Positions 1-6,180 of a stretch of 8,628 nt of DNA are shown here, one piece after another. Made by a program: the position numbers and the translations under genes. Origin of the DNA: Chloroflexota bacterium (lineage in GTDB: Bacteria; Chloroflexota; Dehalococcoidia; Lucifugimonadales; Lucifugimonadaceae); contig PASL01000008.1 in NCBI GenBank assembly GCA_002712125.1, positions 1 through 8,628 on the forward strand. The letters are read 5' to 3'. The notes under the pieces are model-generated. The model was not told the origin of the DNA and did no database searches. It saw nothing but the letters and a program-made list of their open reading frames with translations. The stretch's first letter is position 1; each line of letters opens with the position of its first letter.

Positions 1-1639
1 TTATTGCAAATCTATGAGATTCATCTCTAATTCTTTGCAGTAAGAATAGGGGTTTAGATGTTCGATCAATTATTAATGGATTATCTTGATGTGGTATAAA
101 AATTTCCTCTTCTTTTTTTGCAAGGGATACAATAGGTATATCTGATAGCCCAAGTTGTAATAAAGCATCAAATGATTTTGATAGTTGACCCTTACCGCCG
201 TCGATTATAATTAGGTCTGGTTTTTGTGAAAAACTTGACTCTTGGGTATTTTTTTCCGCTAAGTAGTTACATCTTCTTTTTATAACTTCATACATTGATG
301 CAAAGTCATCATTTTTGTTATGTGACTTAATCTTAAATTTTCTATAATGCGATTTTTTAGGTTTACCATTCTCAAAAACTACCATACTGCCCACAGTATT
401 TGTACCCTGTATATGAGAAATATCGAAGCATTCAATTCTATTGGGTGGAGAAATTAGATTTAAGTCTTCTTGTAGTTCAGAAAGTGTTCTTTTTTCTTCA
501 CTGATTTTGGCCTTTTGTTTGATTCTAAACTGGTTATAGCCTTCTTTAGCATTTCTTTTTACTAAGTTTAGTATTTTAAGCTTTTTACCTATTGTAGGTT
601 TTATTATATTTACATTATATTTTTCATTGTGAATCTCATTAAGCCAAGCTTCTAATTTAGATTTTTGTTGTAGTTTTTCAGGAATTATGATTTCTTTTGG
701 AATATGTGATGATTGAGAATAAAATTGTTCAATAAACTTTGCAATTATTGTTTCACTAGTTTCCTCTAGTGTTTCTAACATCATAAAATTTTCACGTCCA
801 AGAAGGTTACCATTCCGAATAAAAAAAACTTCTACCCATGTTTCATTTTTATTTTCTGAAATATTTATTACATCTGTATTCTTGAAATTTACTCCCATTA
901 CTTGTTGTTTTTCATAAATATTTTCTATAGCTTTTATGCGGTCTCTAATTAAAGCTGCTTTTTCATATTTCAAATTTTCAGACGCACTTTTCATGCCATT
1001 TTTTAATTCAGACATAACTTTTTGAGTATTTCCTGAAAGAAACAAAGATGCTTCATCAATAACTGTTTTATACTCTTTTTGGCTTGCATATCCAGTACAG
1101 GGAGCAATACATCTTTTGATATGAAATTCTAAACAAGGTCGAGAATCCTTACCAGTAATTTGTTTTGTACATGTTCTATATGGAAAAAGTTTATTAAGTA
1201 AATTGAGTGTTTTTCTTACACTGACAGCTGAAGCAAAAGGTCCAAAATATTTTGCATTTTTATCAAATGCTTTTCTTGAAACATATATTTTTGGGAAAGG
1301 ATCATTAAGGTCAACTTTTATATATGGATAATTTTTATCATCCTTAAGTCGAACATTGTACTTAGGTTTATGTTTTTTTATGAGTGAACTTTCTAAAAGA
1401 ATAGCTTCTTGCTCAGTATCAGTGGTAATGAATTCAAAGTCTCGTATTTTGTTCACAAGTTCTATTGTTTTAGATGTAAAATTTTTATTTGATCTGAAAT
1501 ATGAGCTTATCCTATCTTTTAGAGAATTTGATTTACCAATATAAATTATTTGTTTTTCTTGATTTAGGAATATATATATACCCGGTCTTTTGGGTAGTAT
1601 AGATATTCGTGATTCTAATGTAGATTTATCCTTGATCAA
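1..1639 (-). CDS. uvrC: Excinuclease ABC subunit C (UvrC), C-terminus cut by the window edge
   Basis: UvrC is the dual-incision nuclease of nucleotide excision repair. It is recruited by UvrB to damaged DNA and cuts 3' with its N-terminal GIY-YIG domain and 5' with its RNase H-like domain. About 546 residues are visible in one uninterrupted frame. GIY is at residues 20-22, YIG at 33-35, with Arg43 and the metal-binding Glu83. Four cysteines near 157, 169, 177 and 181 match the family's Fe-S cysteine set. A UVR (UvrB-binding) helix pair lies around 208-243. The RNase H-like domain shows Asp406 (FDIS), Asp480 (IIDGGKG) and His542 (RDESHR), the expected catalytic triad. The helix-hairpin-helix end, about 60 residues, lies beyond base 1. 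No ATG precedes the GIY-YIG domain in frame, so the TTG at 1639-1637 is taken as start. It overlaps the upstream gene's stop by four bases, so translation is probably coupled. Confidence 0.96.
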   Translation of the reverse strand, partial: MIKDKSTLESRISILPKRPGIYIFLNQEKQIIYIGKSNSLKDRISSYFRSNKNFTSKTIELVNKIRDFEFITTDTEQEAILLESSLIKKHKPKYNVRLKDDKNYPYIKVDLNDPFPKIYVSRKAFDKNAKYFGPFASAVSVRKTLNLLNKLFPYRTCTKQITGKDSRPCLEFHIKRCIAPCTGYASQKEYKTVIDEASLFLSGNTQKVMSELKNGMKSASENLKYEKAALIRDRIKAIENIYEKQQVMGVNFKNTDVINISENKNETWVEVFFIRNGNLLGRENFMMLETLEETSETIIAKFIEQFYSQSSHIPKEIIIPEKLQQKSKLEAWLNEIHNEKYNVNIIKPTIGKKLKILNLVKRNAKEGYNQFRIKQKAKISEEKRTLSELQEDLNLISPPNRIECFDISHIQGTNTVGSMVVFENGKPKKSHYRKFKIKSHNKNDDFASMYEVIKRRCNYLAEKNTQESSFSQKPDLIIIDGGKGQLSKSFDALLQLGLSDIPIVSLAKKEEEIFIPHQDNPLIIDRTSKPLFLLQRIRDESHRFAI

Positions 1640-1905
1640 ATGATAAATGAAATTATTATGAGTGAGATTGCAACAAGTGAAGTTAGTATTCCGATTTTTT
1701 TCAACTCATGGGGAAGATATTTTTGATTGATTTCTTCTTTAGTAGATATATTTTTAGTAACTTTATTATTTTTTGAAGGAGGAATGTTAGGAACTTCATT
1801 CTTTAGTGTGTCAACAAATTCGTTTGCTTTGTTGTCAGCAACTGATTGATTAAAAACATTTACCTTTTTTATTCTATTTTTTTTATTTTTTGTTTTGTTT
1901 GCCAT
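1636..1905 (-). CDS. Small basic tail-anchored membrane protein, function unknown
   Basis: This is an 89-residue protein that I do not recognise. Residues 1-15 are very lysine/arginine-rich (KTKNKKNRIKK), residues 16-60 are polar and probably disordered, and the motif YLPHELKKIG at 63-72 leads into one hydrophobic segment (about 71-89) that ends at the C-terminus. This predicts a C-terminally anchored inner-membrane protein with a basic cytoplasmic tail. The ATG at 1905 begins 9 bases after the kinase-like gene's stop. No Shine-Dalgarno sequence is visible, suggesting coupling to upstream translation. Its TGA stop is shared with the TTG start of uvrC. Operon position and spacing argue that it is a real gene rather than a chance frame. 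It lacks the conserved SecE core (no Trp-Pro-rich motif), so SecE is unlikely. Its job cannot be deduced from the sequence. Confidence 0.72.
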   Translation of the reverse strand: MANKTKNKKNRIKKVNVFNQSVADNKANEFVDTLKNEVPNIPPSKNNKVTKNISTKEEINQKYLPHELKKIGILTSLVAISLIIISFII

Positions 1906-1914
1906 AAGTGTATT

Positions 1915-2610
1915 TTACAAGTTATTTTTATTTTTAACAATACTTATACATAATTTAGAAATATTTTCCTTTGAAAAATGCGAAGAATTAATAATAATAT
2001 CAAGCAAATTTTCATTTAGAGGACTCGAATTGAAAGCTTTGCCGTAATAATTATTCTGGTTATTGTCAGCCTGTCCAATAATTTTTTTTGCACTAGAAAA
2101 ATCATTAATGTTTTGTTCTTTCATTATTCGGTTAATTCTATCTTTTTTATCGCATGAAATTCCTATCTTTAGCACATCTTTATGATTTTTTAATATTTCT
2201 GAAGCTCCTCTACCAATAATTACTGAATTTCCTACTGAATAGATATCCTCAACCACTTCTGATGTGGTTTGTATAAACATTTCTTCATCAAAATTTTCAT
2301 TATTTTTATTCATTTTTTGATATGGAGTACTTAGTATTTGTTCTATATCTGGTCCGAAATACGGATCTCCTGCCATACCTATTGATGCAGAATTTTTAAT
2401 TATCCTTTGTATAGCCTTTACAAATTTATTTAGCCCGGAGTTAACATTTTCTTCTGTTTCTATGACATGATCAAGAGAGATGTTTACTTTCTTTGCAATT
2501 TCGGCCATTATTATTCTGTCAATATAATCAAAAGATAATTTTTCTGCAATATCTTTCGCGATTTCTGGGGCTCCAGATCCAAGCCTGCCTTCGATTGTAA
2601 TTACATTCAT
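1915..2610 (-). CDS. Cytidylate-kinase-like family protein (P-loop fold, no Walker A lysine)
   Basis: This 231-residue protein resembles the cytidylate-kinase-like family (PF13189 type), not true Cmk. The N-terminal strand-loop ITIEGRLGSGAPEIAK (4-19) sits where a nucleotide kinase has its P-loop, followed by YIDRIIMAEIAKKVNIS (29-45), the family's 'Y-D-R' helix. A second block, VIIGRGASEIL (130-140) followed by a strand and DRINRIMKEQ (157-166), matches the central core and Arg-rich lid region. The usual Gly-Lys-Ser/Thr of Walker A is replaced by Gly-Ala-Pro (13-15). Related family members also have Gly-Ser-Gly-Gly without lysine, so this may be a family trait, and catalysis on CMP is unproven. 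The ATG at 2610 has a strong AGGAG 7 bases upstream, overlapping the xerD stop, and the gene lies 10 bases after xerD. The family role is uncertain: a nucleotide/nucleoside kinase or a non-catalytic nucleotide binder. Confidence 0.82.
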   Translation of the reverse strand: MNVITIEGRLGSGAPEIAKDIAEKLSFDYIDRIIMAEIAKKVNISLDHVIETEENVNSGLNKFVKAIQRIIKNSASIGMAGDPYFGPDIEQILSTPYQKMNKNNENFDEEMFIQTTSEVVEDIYSVGNSVIIGRGASEILKNHKDVLKIGISCDKKDRINRIMKEQNINDFSSAKKIIGQADNNQNNYYGKAFNSSPLNENLLDIIINSSHFSKENISKLCISIVKNKNNL

Positions 2611-2615
2611 AATTG

Positions 2616-2622
2616 CTCTCCT
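2616..2622 (-). promoter_or_regulatory. Ribosome binding site of the cytidylate-kinase-like gene
   Basis: Read on the minus strand, AGGAGAG lies just upstream of the ATG at 2610; the AGGAG core is 7 bases from it. Its first AG is the end of the TAG stop codon of the xerD-like gene (2623-2621), so termination and re-initiation sites overlap. It is the strongest Shine-Dalgarno match in the window and fixes the start. Confidence 0.75.
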
Positions 2623-3511
2623 ATTTTCTTGGATGATATTTATTGTAAGATTTTTTTACATATTCATTAGAAAGTTGAGTATAAATTTGAGTAGTAGCTA
2701 TATTTGCATGACCTAGGAGATCTTGAACATTTTTTAATGAAGCTCCTCCTTGAAGTAAATGAGTGGCAAAACTATGCCTTATCATGTGGGGGCTAATATT
2801 CTTATTTATACCTGCACTATTAGCTATATTCTTAATTATTAGCCAAAATGCTTGTCTTGACATTCTTTTTCCTAACCGTGTAATAAAAAGTGCGTCTGTT
2901 TCAAATTTAGCATATTTTTTTCTATATGTACTTACATACAACTCTATATTAGTAAATACTTTGCTATAAACTGGTATATTTCTTTGTTTATCTCCTTTTC
3001 CTATAGTAGTAATTATTGAATCACTAGAATATATATTTGATAAATTTAAGTTAACTAATTCTGATACTCTCATTCCTGTAGCATACATTAATTCGATCAT
3101 TGTTGAATCTCTGTTTCCTTGAAAATTACTACTATTATTTTTAGAGAATTCAATCATAGAGTCAATTTCCTGAATTGAAATAATATCTGGAATTTTACTT
3201 GATACTTTTGGCTGGCTAAATTCAGAAAATGGATTTGATTGGATATAATTTTCAGATCTTAAGAATTTAAAAAAAGACTTATTAGATGCTATTTTTCTAG
3301 ATTTTGTTGTTTTTTTATATTTTTTGGAATCAAGTATGTTAATGTATTCATAAATGTTATCTTGTGAAACATTTATTATTTTTTTGATTTGAATTTTTTC
3401 CAAGAATTTTATAAAGTCAAGAATATCATTTCTATAGGCTTCTAATGTATGCATTGAAAAGCCTCTCTCAACAGACAGATAGTTAGTAAATATTTCTAAT
3501 TCTTTTTTCAT
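2621..3511 (-). CDS. xerD: Tyrosine recombinase, XerC/XerD family
   Basis: A 296-residue tyrosine recombinase with the length and two-domain plan of XerC/XerD. These proteins resolve chromosome dimers at dif together with FtsK. The N-terminal SAM-like DNA-binding domain occupies residues 1-90 (FTNYLSVERGFSMHTLEAY at the start). The catalytic domain from about 108 carries the full set of active-site residues: Arg148 (ATGMRVSEL), Lys172 (GKGDKQR), His242 and Arg245 (PHMIRHSFATHLL), His268 (LLGHANIATTQIYT) and the nucleophile Tyr277. No residue is missing. The ATG at 3511 lacks a clear Shine-Dalgarno sequence. It is the first gene of the minus-strand operon with the kinase-like gene, the small membrane protein and uvrC. 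No att site, excisionase or phage gene is nearby, which favours a housekeeping Xer over an integrase. XerC versus XerD cannot be settled without a tree; the symbol reflects the family and is tentative. Confidence 0.9.
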   Translation of the reverse strand: MKKELEIFTNYLSVERGFSMHTLEAYRNDILDFIKFLEKIQIKKIINVSQDNIYEYINILDSKKYKKTTKSRKIASNKSFFKFLRSENYIQSNPFSEFSQPKVSSKIPDIISIQEIDSMIEFSKNNSSNFQGNRDSTMIELMYATGMRVSELVNLNLSNIYSSDSIITTIGKGDKQRNIPVYSKVFTNIELYVSTYRKKYAKFETDALFITRLGKRMSRQAFWLIIKNIANSAGINKNISPHMIRHSFATHLLQGGASLKNVQDLLGHANIATTQIYTQLSNEYVKKSYNKYHPRK

Positions 3512-3584
3512 TTAGTTAAAAATTTTTGATAAACTATATTATAAATTTATTATTATAAAATAACTTAGTTGAAGGTTTACGAAA
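3512..3584. promoter_or_regulatory. Divergent promoter region between the xerD-like operon and lgt
   Basis: This 73-base, almost purely A/T gap separates two divergent starts. On the minus strand TATAAT occurs at 3543-3538, placing a likely start site about 20 bases before the xerD ATG; its -35 is poor (AAGTTA at 3566-3561, 17-base spacer). On the plus strand TTGATA (3526-3531) and TATTAT (3551-3556) could serve lgt, with a long 19-base spacer. The 9-mer TATTATAAA is present twice (3537-3545 and 3551-3559), and AAAAATTTTT (3518-3527) is a short palindrome. In DNA this AT-rich the individual boxes are weak evidence; the orientation of the genes is the stronger argument. Confidence 0.45.
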
Positions 3585-3587
3585 TTG
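3571..3587 (+). promoter_or_regulatory. Ribosome binding site and TTG start of lgt
   Basis: GAAGG at 3571-3575 precedes the TTG at 3585-3587 by 9 bases. In this frame a TGA stop lies at 3570-3572 and no ATG occurs before the conserved N-terminal part of Lgt, so the TTG is the only plausible start. Confidence 0.7.
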
Positions 3588-4400
3588 ATTGATTTACTAT
3601 CCATAGAAATACCATTTAATCCTAATCTTGTGGCTGGAAGCTTTATATCAATAAGTTGGCATGGTTTACTCAGTTTCGTTGGAGTGGCGGTTGCAATATG
3701 GATGGTAAGTAATGCAGCAAAGAAAGAAAATCTAGATCCCGATATGGTGTATAACACTGCAATTTTTGGAATTATAGGTGGAATAATTGGTGCTCGACTT
3801 GTTCATGTAATAGATTATTGGGGAGTTTATGCTAGCGACCCGACAAAAATATTTGCTATTTGGACTGGTGGTATAGGTTTATGGGGTGGAATACTTGGTG
3901 GATGGCTTGGAGGAGCATTATATGCAAAGTATTCAGGTGCATCTGTGGGGAAATTGATGGATATTGCTGCACCAGCAATGTTTGTAGCTCAAACGATTGG
4001 AAGAGTAGGGGATGTTATTAATGGTGAGCATTGGTCAAGAGCTTTGGATACTTTTTGGGGTTGGTATTTTACTCATCCTGATAGCCCAGCCAGGATAGGA
4101 GCTGAGAGATTTTTTGGTGATCCAGAGAGGCCTGTGCATCCAGCAATAGTATATGAAATGATTTGGAATATGATAGGTTTATACGTGATAACTAAACTTC
4201 GCGGTAAACTTACTCCTGATGGTTCTATATGGTGGGTTTACTTGACTTGGTATTCTATTGGAAGATTCTTTATACAATTCTTAAGACTCGATGATGTAAA
4301 ATTCTTAGGTTTACAGGAAGCTCATATTATAGCTATTATAGTTCTTTCTGTTTCCTTACCTTATATCCTTAAAAAAGTAAGGATAAAACAAAAAAAGTAA
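3585..4400 (+). CDS. lgt: Prolipoprotein diacylglyceryl transferase (Lgt)
   Basis: Lgt is the inner-membrane enzyme that moves diacylglycerol from phosphatidylglycerol to the lipobox cysteine of prolipoproteins, the first step of lipoprotein maturation. The 271 residues show about seven hydrophobic segments (near 24-44, 57-79, 92-115, 125-138, 186-205, 214-233, 245-262), as expected. The signature lies at 139-152 (GRVGDVINGEHWSR), with Arg140 and Asn146. HPAIVYE (185-191) matches the conserved HP-x-x-x-YE block, and GRFFIQFLR (226-234) the C-terminal Arg motif. Two sites differ from the E. coli form: the HGGL motif reads WGGI (Trp100 for His), and the glutamate after GRFF is Gln231. Tryptophan at the first site also occurs in actinobacterial Lgt as I recall it, so activity is still expected. 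The gene is monocistronic, divergent from the xerD-like gene and convergent with recJ. It begins with TTG behind GAAGG. Confidence 0.95.
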   Translation: MIDLLSIEIPFNPNLVAGSFISISWHGLLSFVGVAVAIWMVSNAAKKENLDPDMVYNTAIFGIIGGIIGARLVHVIDYWGVYASDPTKIFAIWTGGIGLWGGILGGWLGGALYAKYSGASVGKLMDIAAPAMFVAQTIGRVGDVINGEHWSRALDTFWGWYFTHPDSPARIGAERFFGDPERPVHPAIVYEMIWNMIGLYVITKLRGKLTPDGSIWWVYLTWYSIGRFFIQFLRLDDVKFLGLQEAHIIAIIVLSVSLPYILKKVRIKQKK

Positions 4401-4467
4401 AGCTATAAATAAATTATCATTTTAGAGTTTGCAGCAAATAGTAAATGACTCGTTTATTCAAATGTAA
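4401..4467. other. Convergent junction lgt/recJ, no clear terminator
   Basis: These 67 bases separate the stop codons of lgt (plus) and recJ (minus). Two tiny hairpins can be drawn: TTTG-CAG-CAAA around 4429-4439, and a four- to six-pair A/T stem around TAAATGACTCGTTTA. Neither is GC-rich nor followed by a proper T-run on either strand. Transcription may end by another mechanism, or run into the opposing gene. Confidence 0.4.
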
Positions 4468-6171
4468 TTAAAATATCTGTTTTATTTCTGACTTTTCTAT
4501 GTCAATTAAATTTAATTGATAATTGACTTTTTCTCTCCAAATATTTGTTTTCAGAGTAAAAACTATATCAATTTGTTCTATTTTTGAAATCTTTTCAGCA
4601 AGATTAAAACCTATAGATTCGATTTTTTTCCCATTTCTGTGAAAAGTAATTTTTATATGATTTTTTTCTTTACCTACTTTTAAGATTTCGTTAGGTAAAA
4701 GATTTTTGATAAGAAATACAGGTTCATGATTATCAACTCCAAAAGGTTCAAGTAAATCCGTGAACTTCCATAATGAAGGGGTTAAATCTTCTATGTCTAT
4801 CTCAGCGTCTATCTCTATTTCTTTAGTGTCATGTGTGGATAATTTAGATAAAAAAGCATTATTTTTTAATTTAGATATAAAATCATGAAATAATTTTTCT
4901 TTTATAGTAAACCCTGCAGCTCTTTTATGCCCACCAAAACGTTCAAATTTTTTTGAAAACTCGGATAAACTTATAAATAAGTCATAATTTTCATTAGATC
5001 TACATGATGCTTTCACAAAGTCCGAATCGATTTTATATACTATGGCAGGCTTAGATGTAAATTCGCAAATTTTGCCCGCTATAGGACCAAGTATACCAAG
5101 TGGGAAACCTGATAAATCAACGGATAAAATTAAATCATTTTTCTGTTTTTCAATTATAGGTAGAGCCAATTCCCAGGCTTCAGCACTATATTTTTTTCTA
5201 TCTTCATTTTGAAGATTGATCCTATTAGCCAATAGCTTTGCTTCTTTTTCATCATTAGTAATTAAGAGTTGTAAACTTGGTTCAGAATCTCCAAGTCTTC
5301 CAGGTGCATTTAACCTAGGTGCAACATAATATGAAATAAATTCCGTGTTTATTTTTACAGAATTATTATTTTGTCTAGAAATAATAAATAATTCTCGCAA
5401 TCCGGGTAAATTAGTCTTGCCTAAAGCTTTGAGACCATCAGAAACAATTTTTCTATTTTCTGATTTTAGCGAAACTTGGTCAGAGATGGTACCTAGTGCT
5501 GCTAAGGAAGTAAAATAATTTGGTAATTCAATATTTTTATATTTATAAAATTCTTCTGCTAACTTATATGCAACACCTGAACCAGAGTAATCATTTTGAA
5601 TTTTATTGTTAGAAATCTCGTGAGGGTTTATTATTGCGTATGCATTTGGCTGCTCGCCGTCATTTAAATGGTGGTCAGTAACGATAGTATCTATACCCTG
5701 TGAATTTGCATAATCGATCTCTTTTAACGAGGTTGAACCAGTATCAACCGTTATAATTAGTTTAACTCCCATATCTTTGAAAGCATCTATAAATTTTGTG
5801 GTAAGGCCATGTCCATCTTGCTCTCTTTTTGGGATTAATGGATAAATGTTACCAGAGAAATTCTCTATGAGTCTAATTATGATTGCAGTACCTGAAAGTC
5901 CATCAACATCAAAGTCTCCAAAAACTCCAATTTTTTCATTATTTTGGAGTGCATCATTAATTCTTTCAATTGCAACTTTCATATCTGTAAATTTAGAATA
6001 AATATTATTTTCATTTATATTTATGAAGTTTTTAATATCATCAGGGTTCTTTAAGTCCCTACTCCAGAAAATTTTACTTGCAATATGGTATGGAATATTT
6101 AATTTATGCAGATTTAAATTTATAAAAAATCCTTCTTTAGGATATGATTTTAGAATCCATTCGTTCTTCAA
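4468..6171 (-). CDS. recJ: Single-stranded-DNA-specific 5'-3' exonuclease RecJ
   Basis: RecJ degrades single-stranded DNA from 5' ends in recombination (RecF pathway), mismatch repair and base-excision repair. At 567 residues it has the usual bacterial length. The DHH domain shows motif I GDFDVDG (85-91), motif II VDTG (142-145), motif III TDHH (165-168) and motif IV ISDQ (229-232), which supply the metal-binding Asp and His residues. The DHHA1 part has PRLNAPGRLGD (285-295), CRS (390-392) and the GGH motif FGGHKRAAGF (412-421). The remaining residues (about 450-567) form the OB-like C-terminal region. Motif II has Thr where many homologues have Cys (D-C-G). No in-frame ATG precedes motif I except Met64, which would cut into the folded domain, so the TTG at 6171 is taken as start. 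It lies 7 bases after the fabF stop, and the AGGTG ribosome site overlaps that stop. recJ is probably co-transcribed with fabF. Confidence 0.95.
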   Translation of the reverse strand: MKNEWILKSYPKEGFFINLNLHKLNIPYHIASKIFWSRDLKNPDDIKNFININENNIYSKFTDMKVAIERINDALQNNEKIGVFGDFDVDGLSGTAIIIRLIENFSGNIYPLIPKREQDGHGLTTKFIDAFKDMGVKLIITVDTGSTSLKEIDYANSQGIDTIVTDHHLNDGEQPNAYAIINPHEISNNKIQNDYSGSGVAYKLAEEFYKYKNIELPNYFTSLAALGTISDQVSLKSENRKIVSDGLKALGKTNLPGLRELFIISRQNNNSVKINTEFISYYVAPRLNAPGRLGDSEPSLQLLITNDEKEAKLLANRINLQNEDRKKYSAEAWELALPIIEKQKNDLILSVDLSGFPLGILGPIAGKICEFTSKPAIVYKIDSDFVKASCRSNENYDLFISLSEFSKKFERFGGHKRAAGFTIKEKLFHDFISKLKNNAFLSKLSTHDTKEIEIDAEIDIEDLTPSLWKFTDLLEPFGVDNHEPVFLIKNLLPNEILKVGKEKNHIKITFHRNGKKIESIGFNLAEKISKIEQIDIVFTLKTNIWREKVNYQLNLIDIEKSEIKQIF

Positions 6172-6175
6172 TATG

Positions 6176-6180
6176 CACCT
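6176..6180 (-). promoter_or_regulatory. Ribosome binding site of recJ overlapping the fabF stop
   Basis: Read on the minus strand, AGGTG directly follows from the fabF TAG stop (6181-6179) and ends 4 bases before the TTG start at 6171. The spacing is short, so initiation probably depends on ribosomes finishing fabF. A nearer GTG (6178-6176) is out of frame with RecJ. Confidence 0.5.

Noticed and set aside
1356..1544. Small plus-strand open frame inside uvrC
   Set aside because: It lies opposite the GIY-YIG domain of uvrC and has no domain or ribosome site support.
1636..1905. The 89-residue protein as SecE
   Set aside because: Length and a single C-terminal membrane segment fit loosely, but the SecE core before the membrane segment (E-x-K-K-V-x-W-P-type) is absent, and it is not beside nusG or rplK.
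2621..3511. Tyrosine recombinase as a phage or island integrase
   Set aside because: Length, N-terminal domain and motifs fit XerC/D. There is no tRNA gene, att-like repeat, excisionase or phage gene in the window, and the gene is embedded in a housekeeping operon.
4401..4467. Bidirectional terminator between lgt and recJ
   Set aside because: Only 4-6 pair A/T-rich hairpins can be drawn and none is followed by a convincing T-run on either strand.
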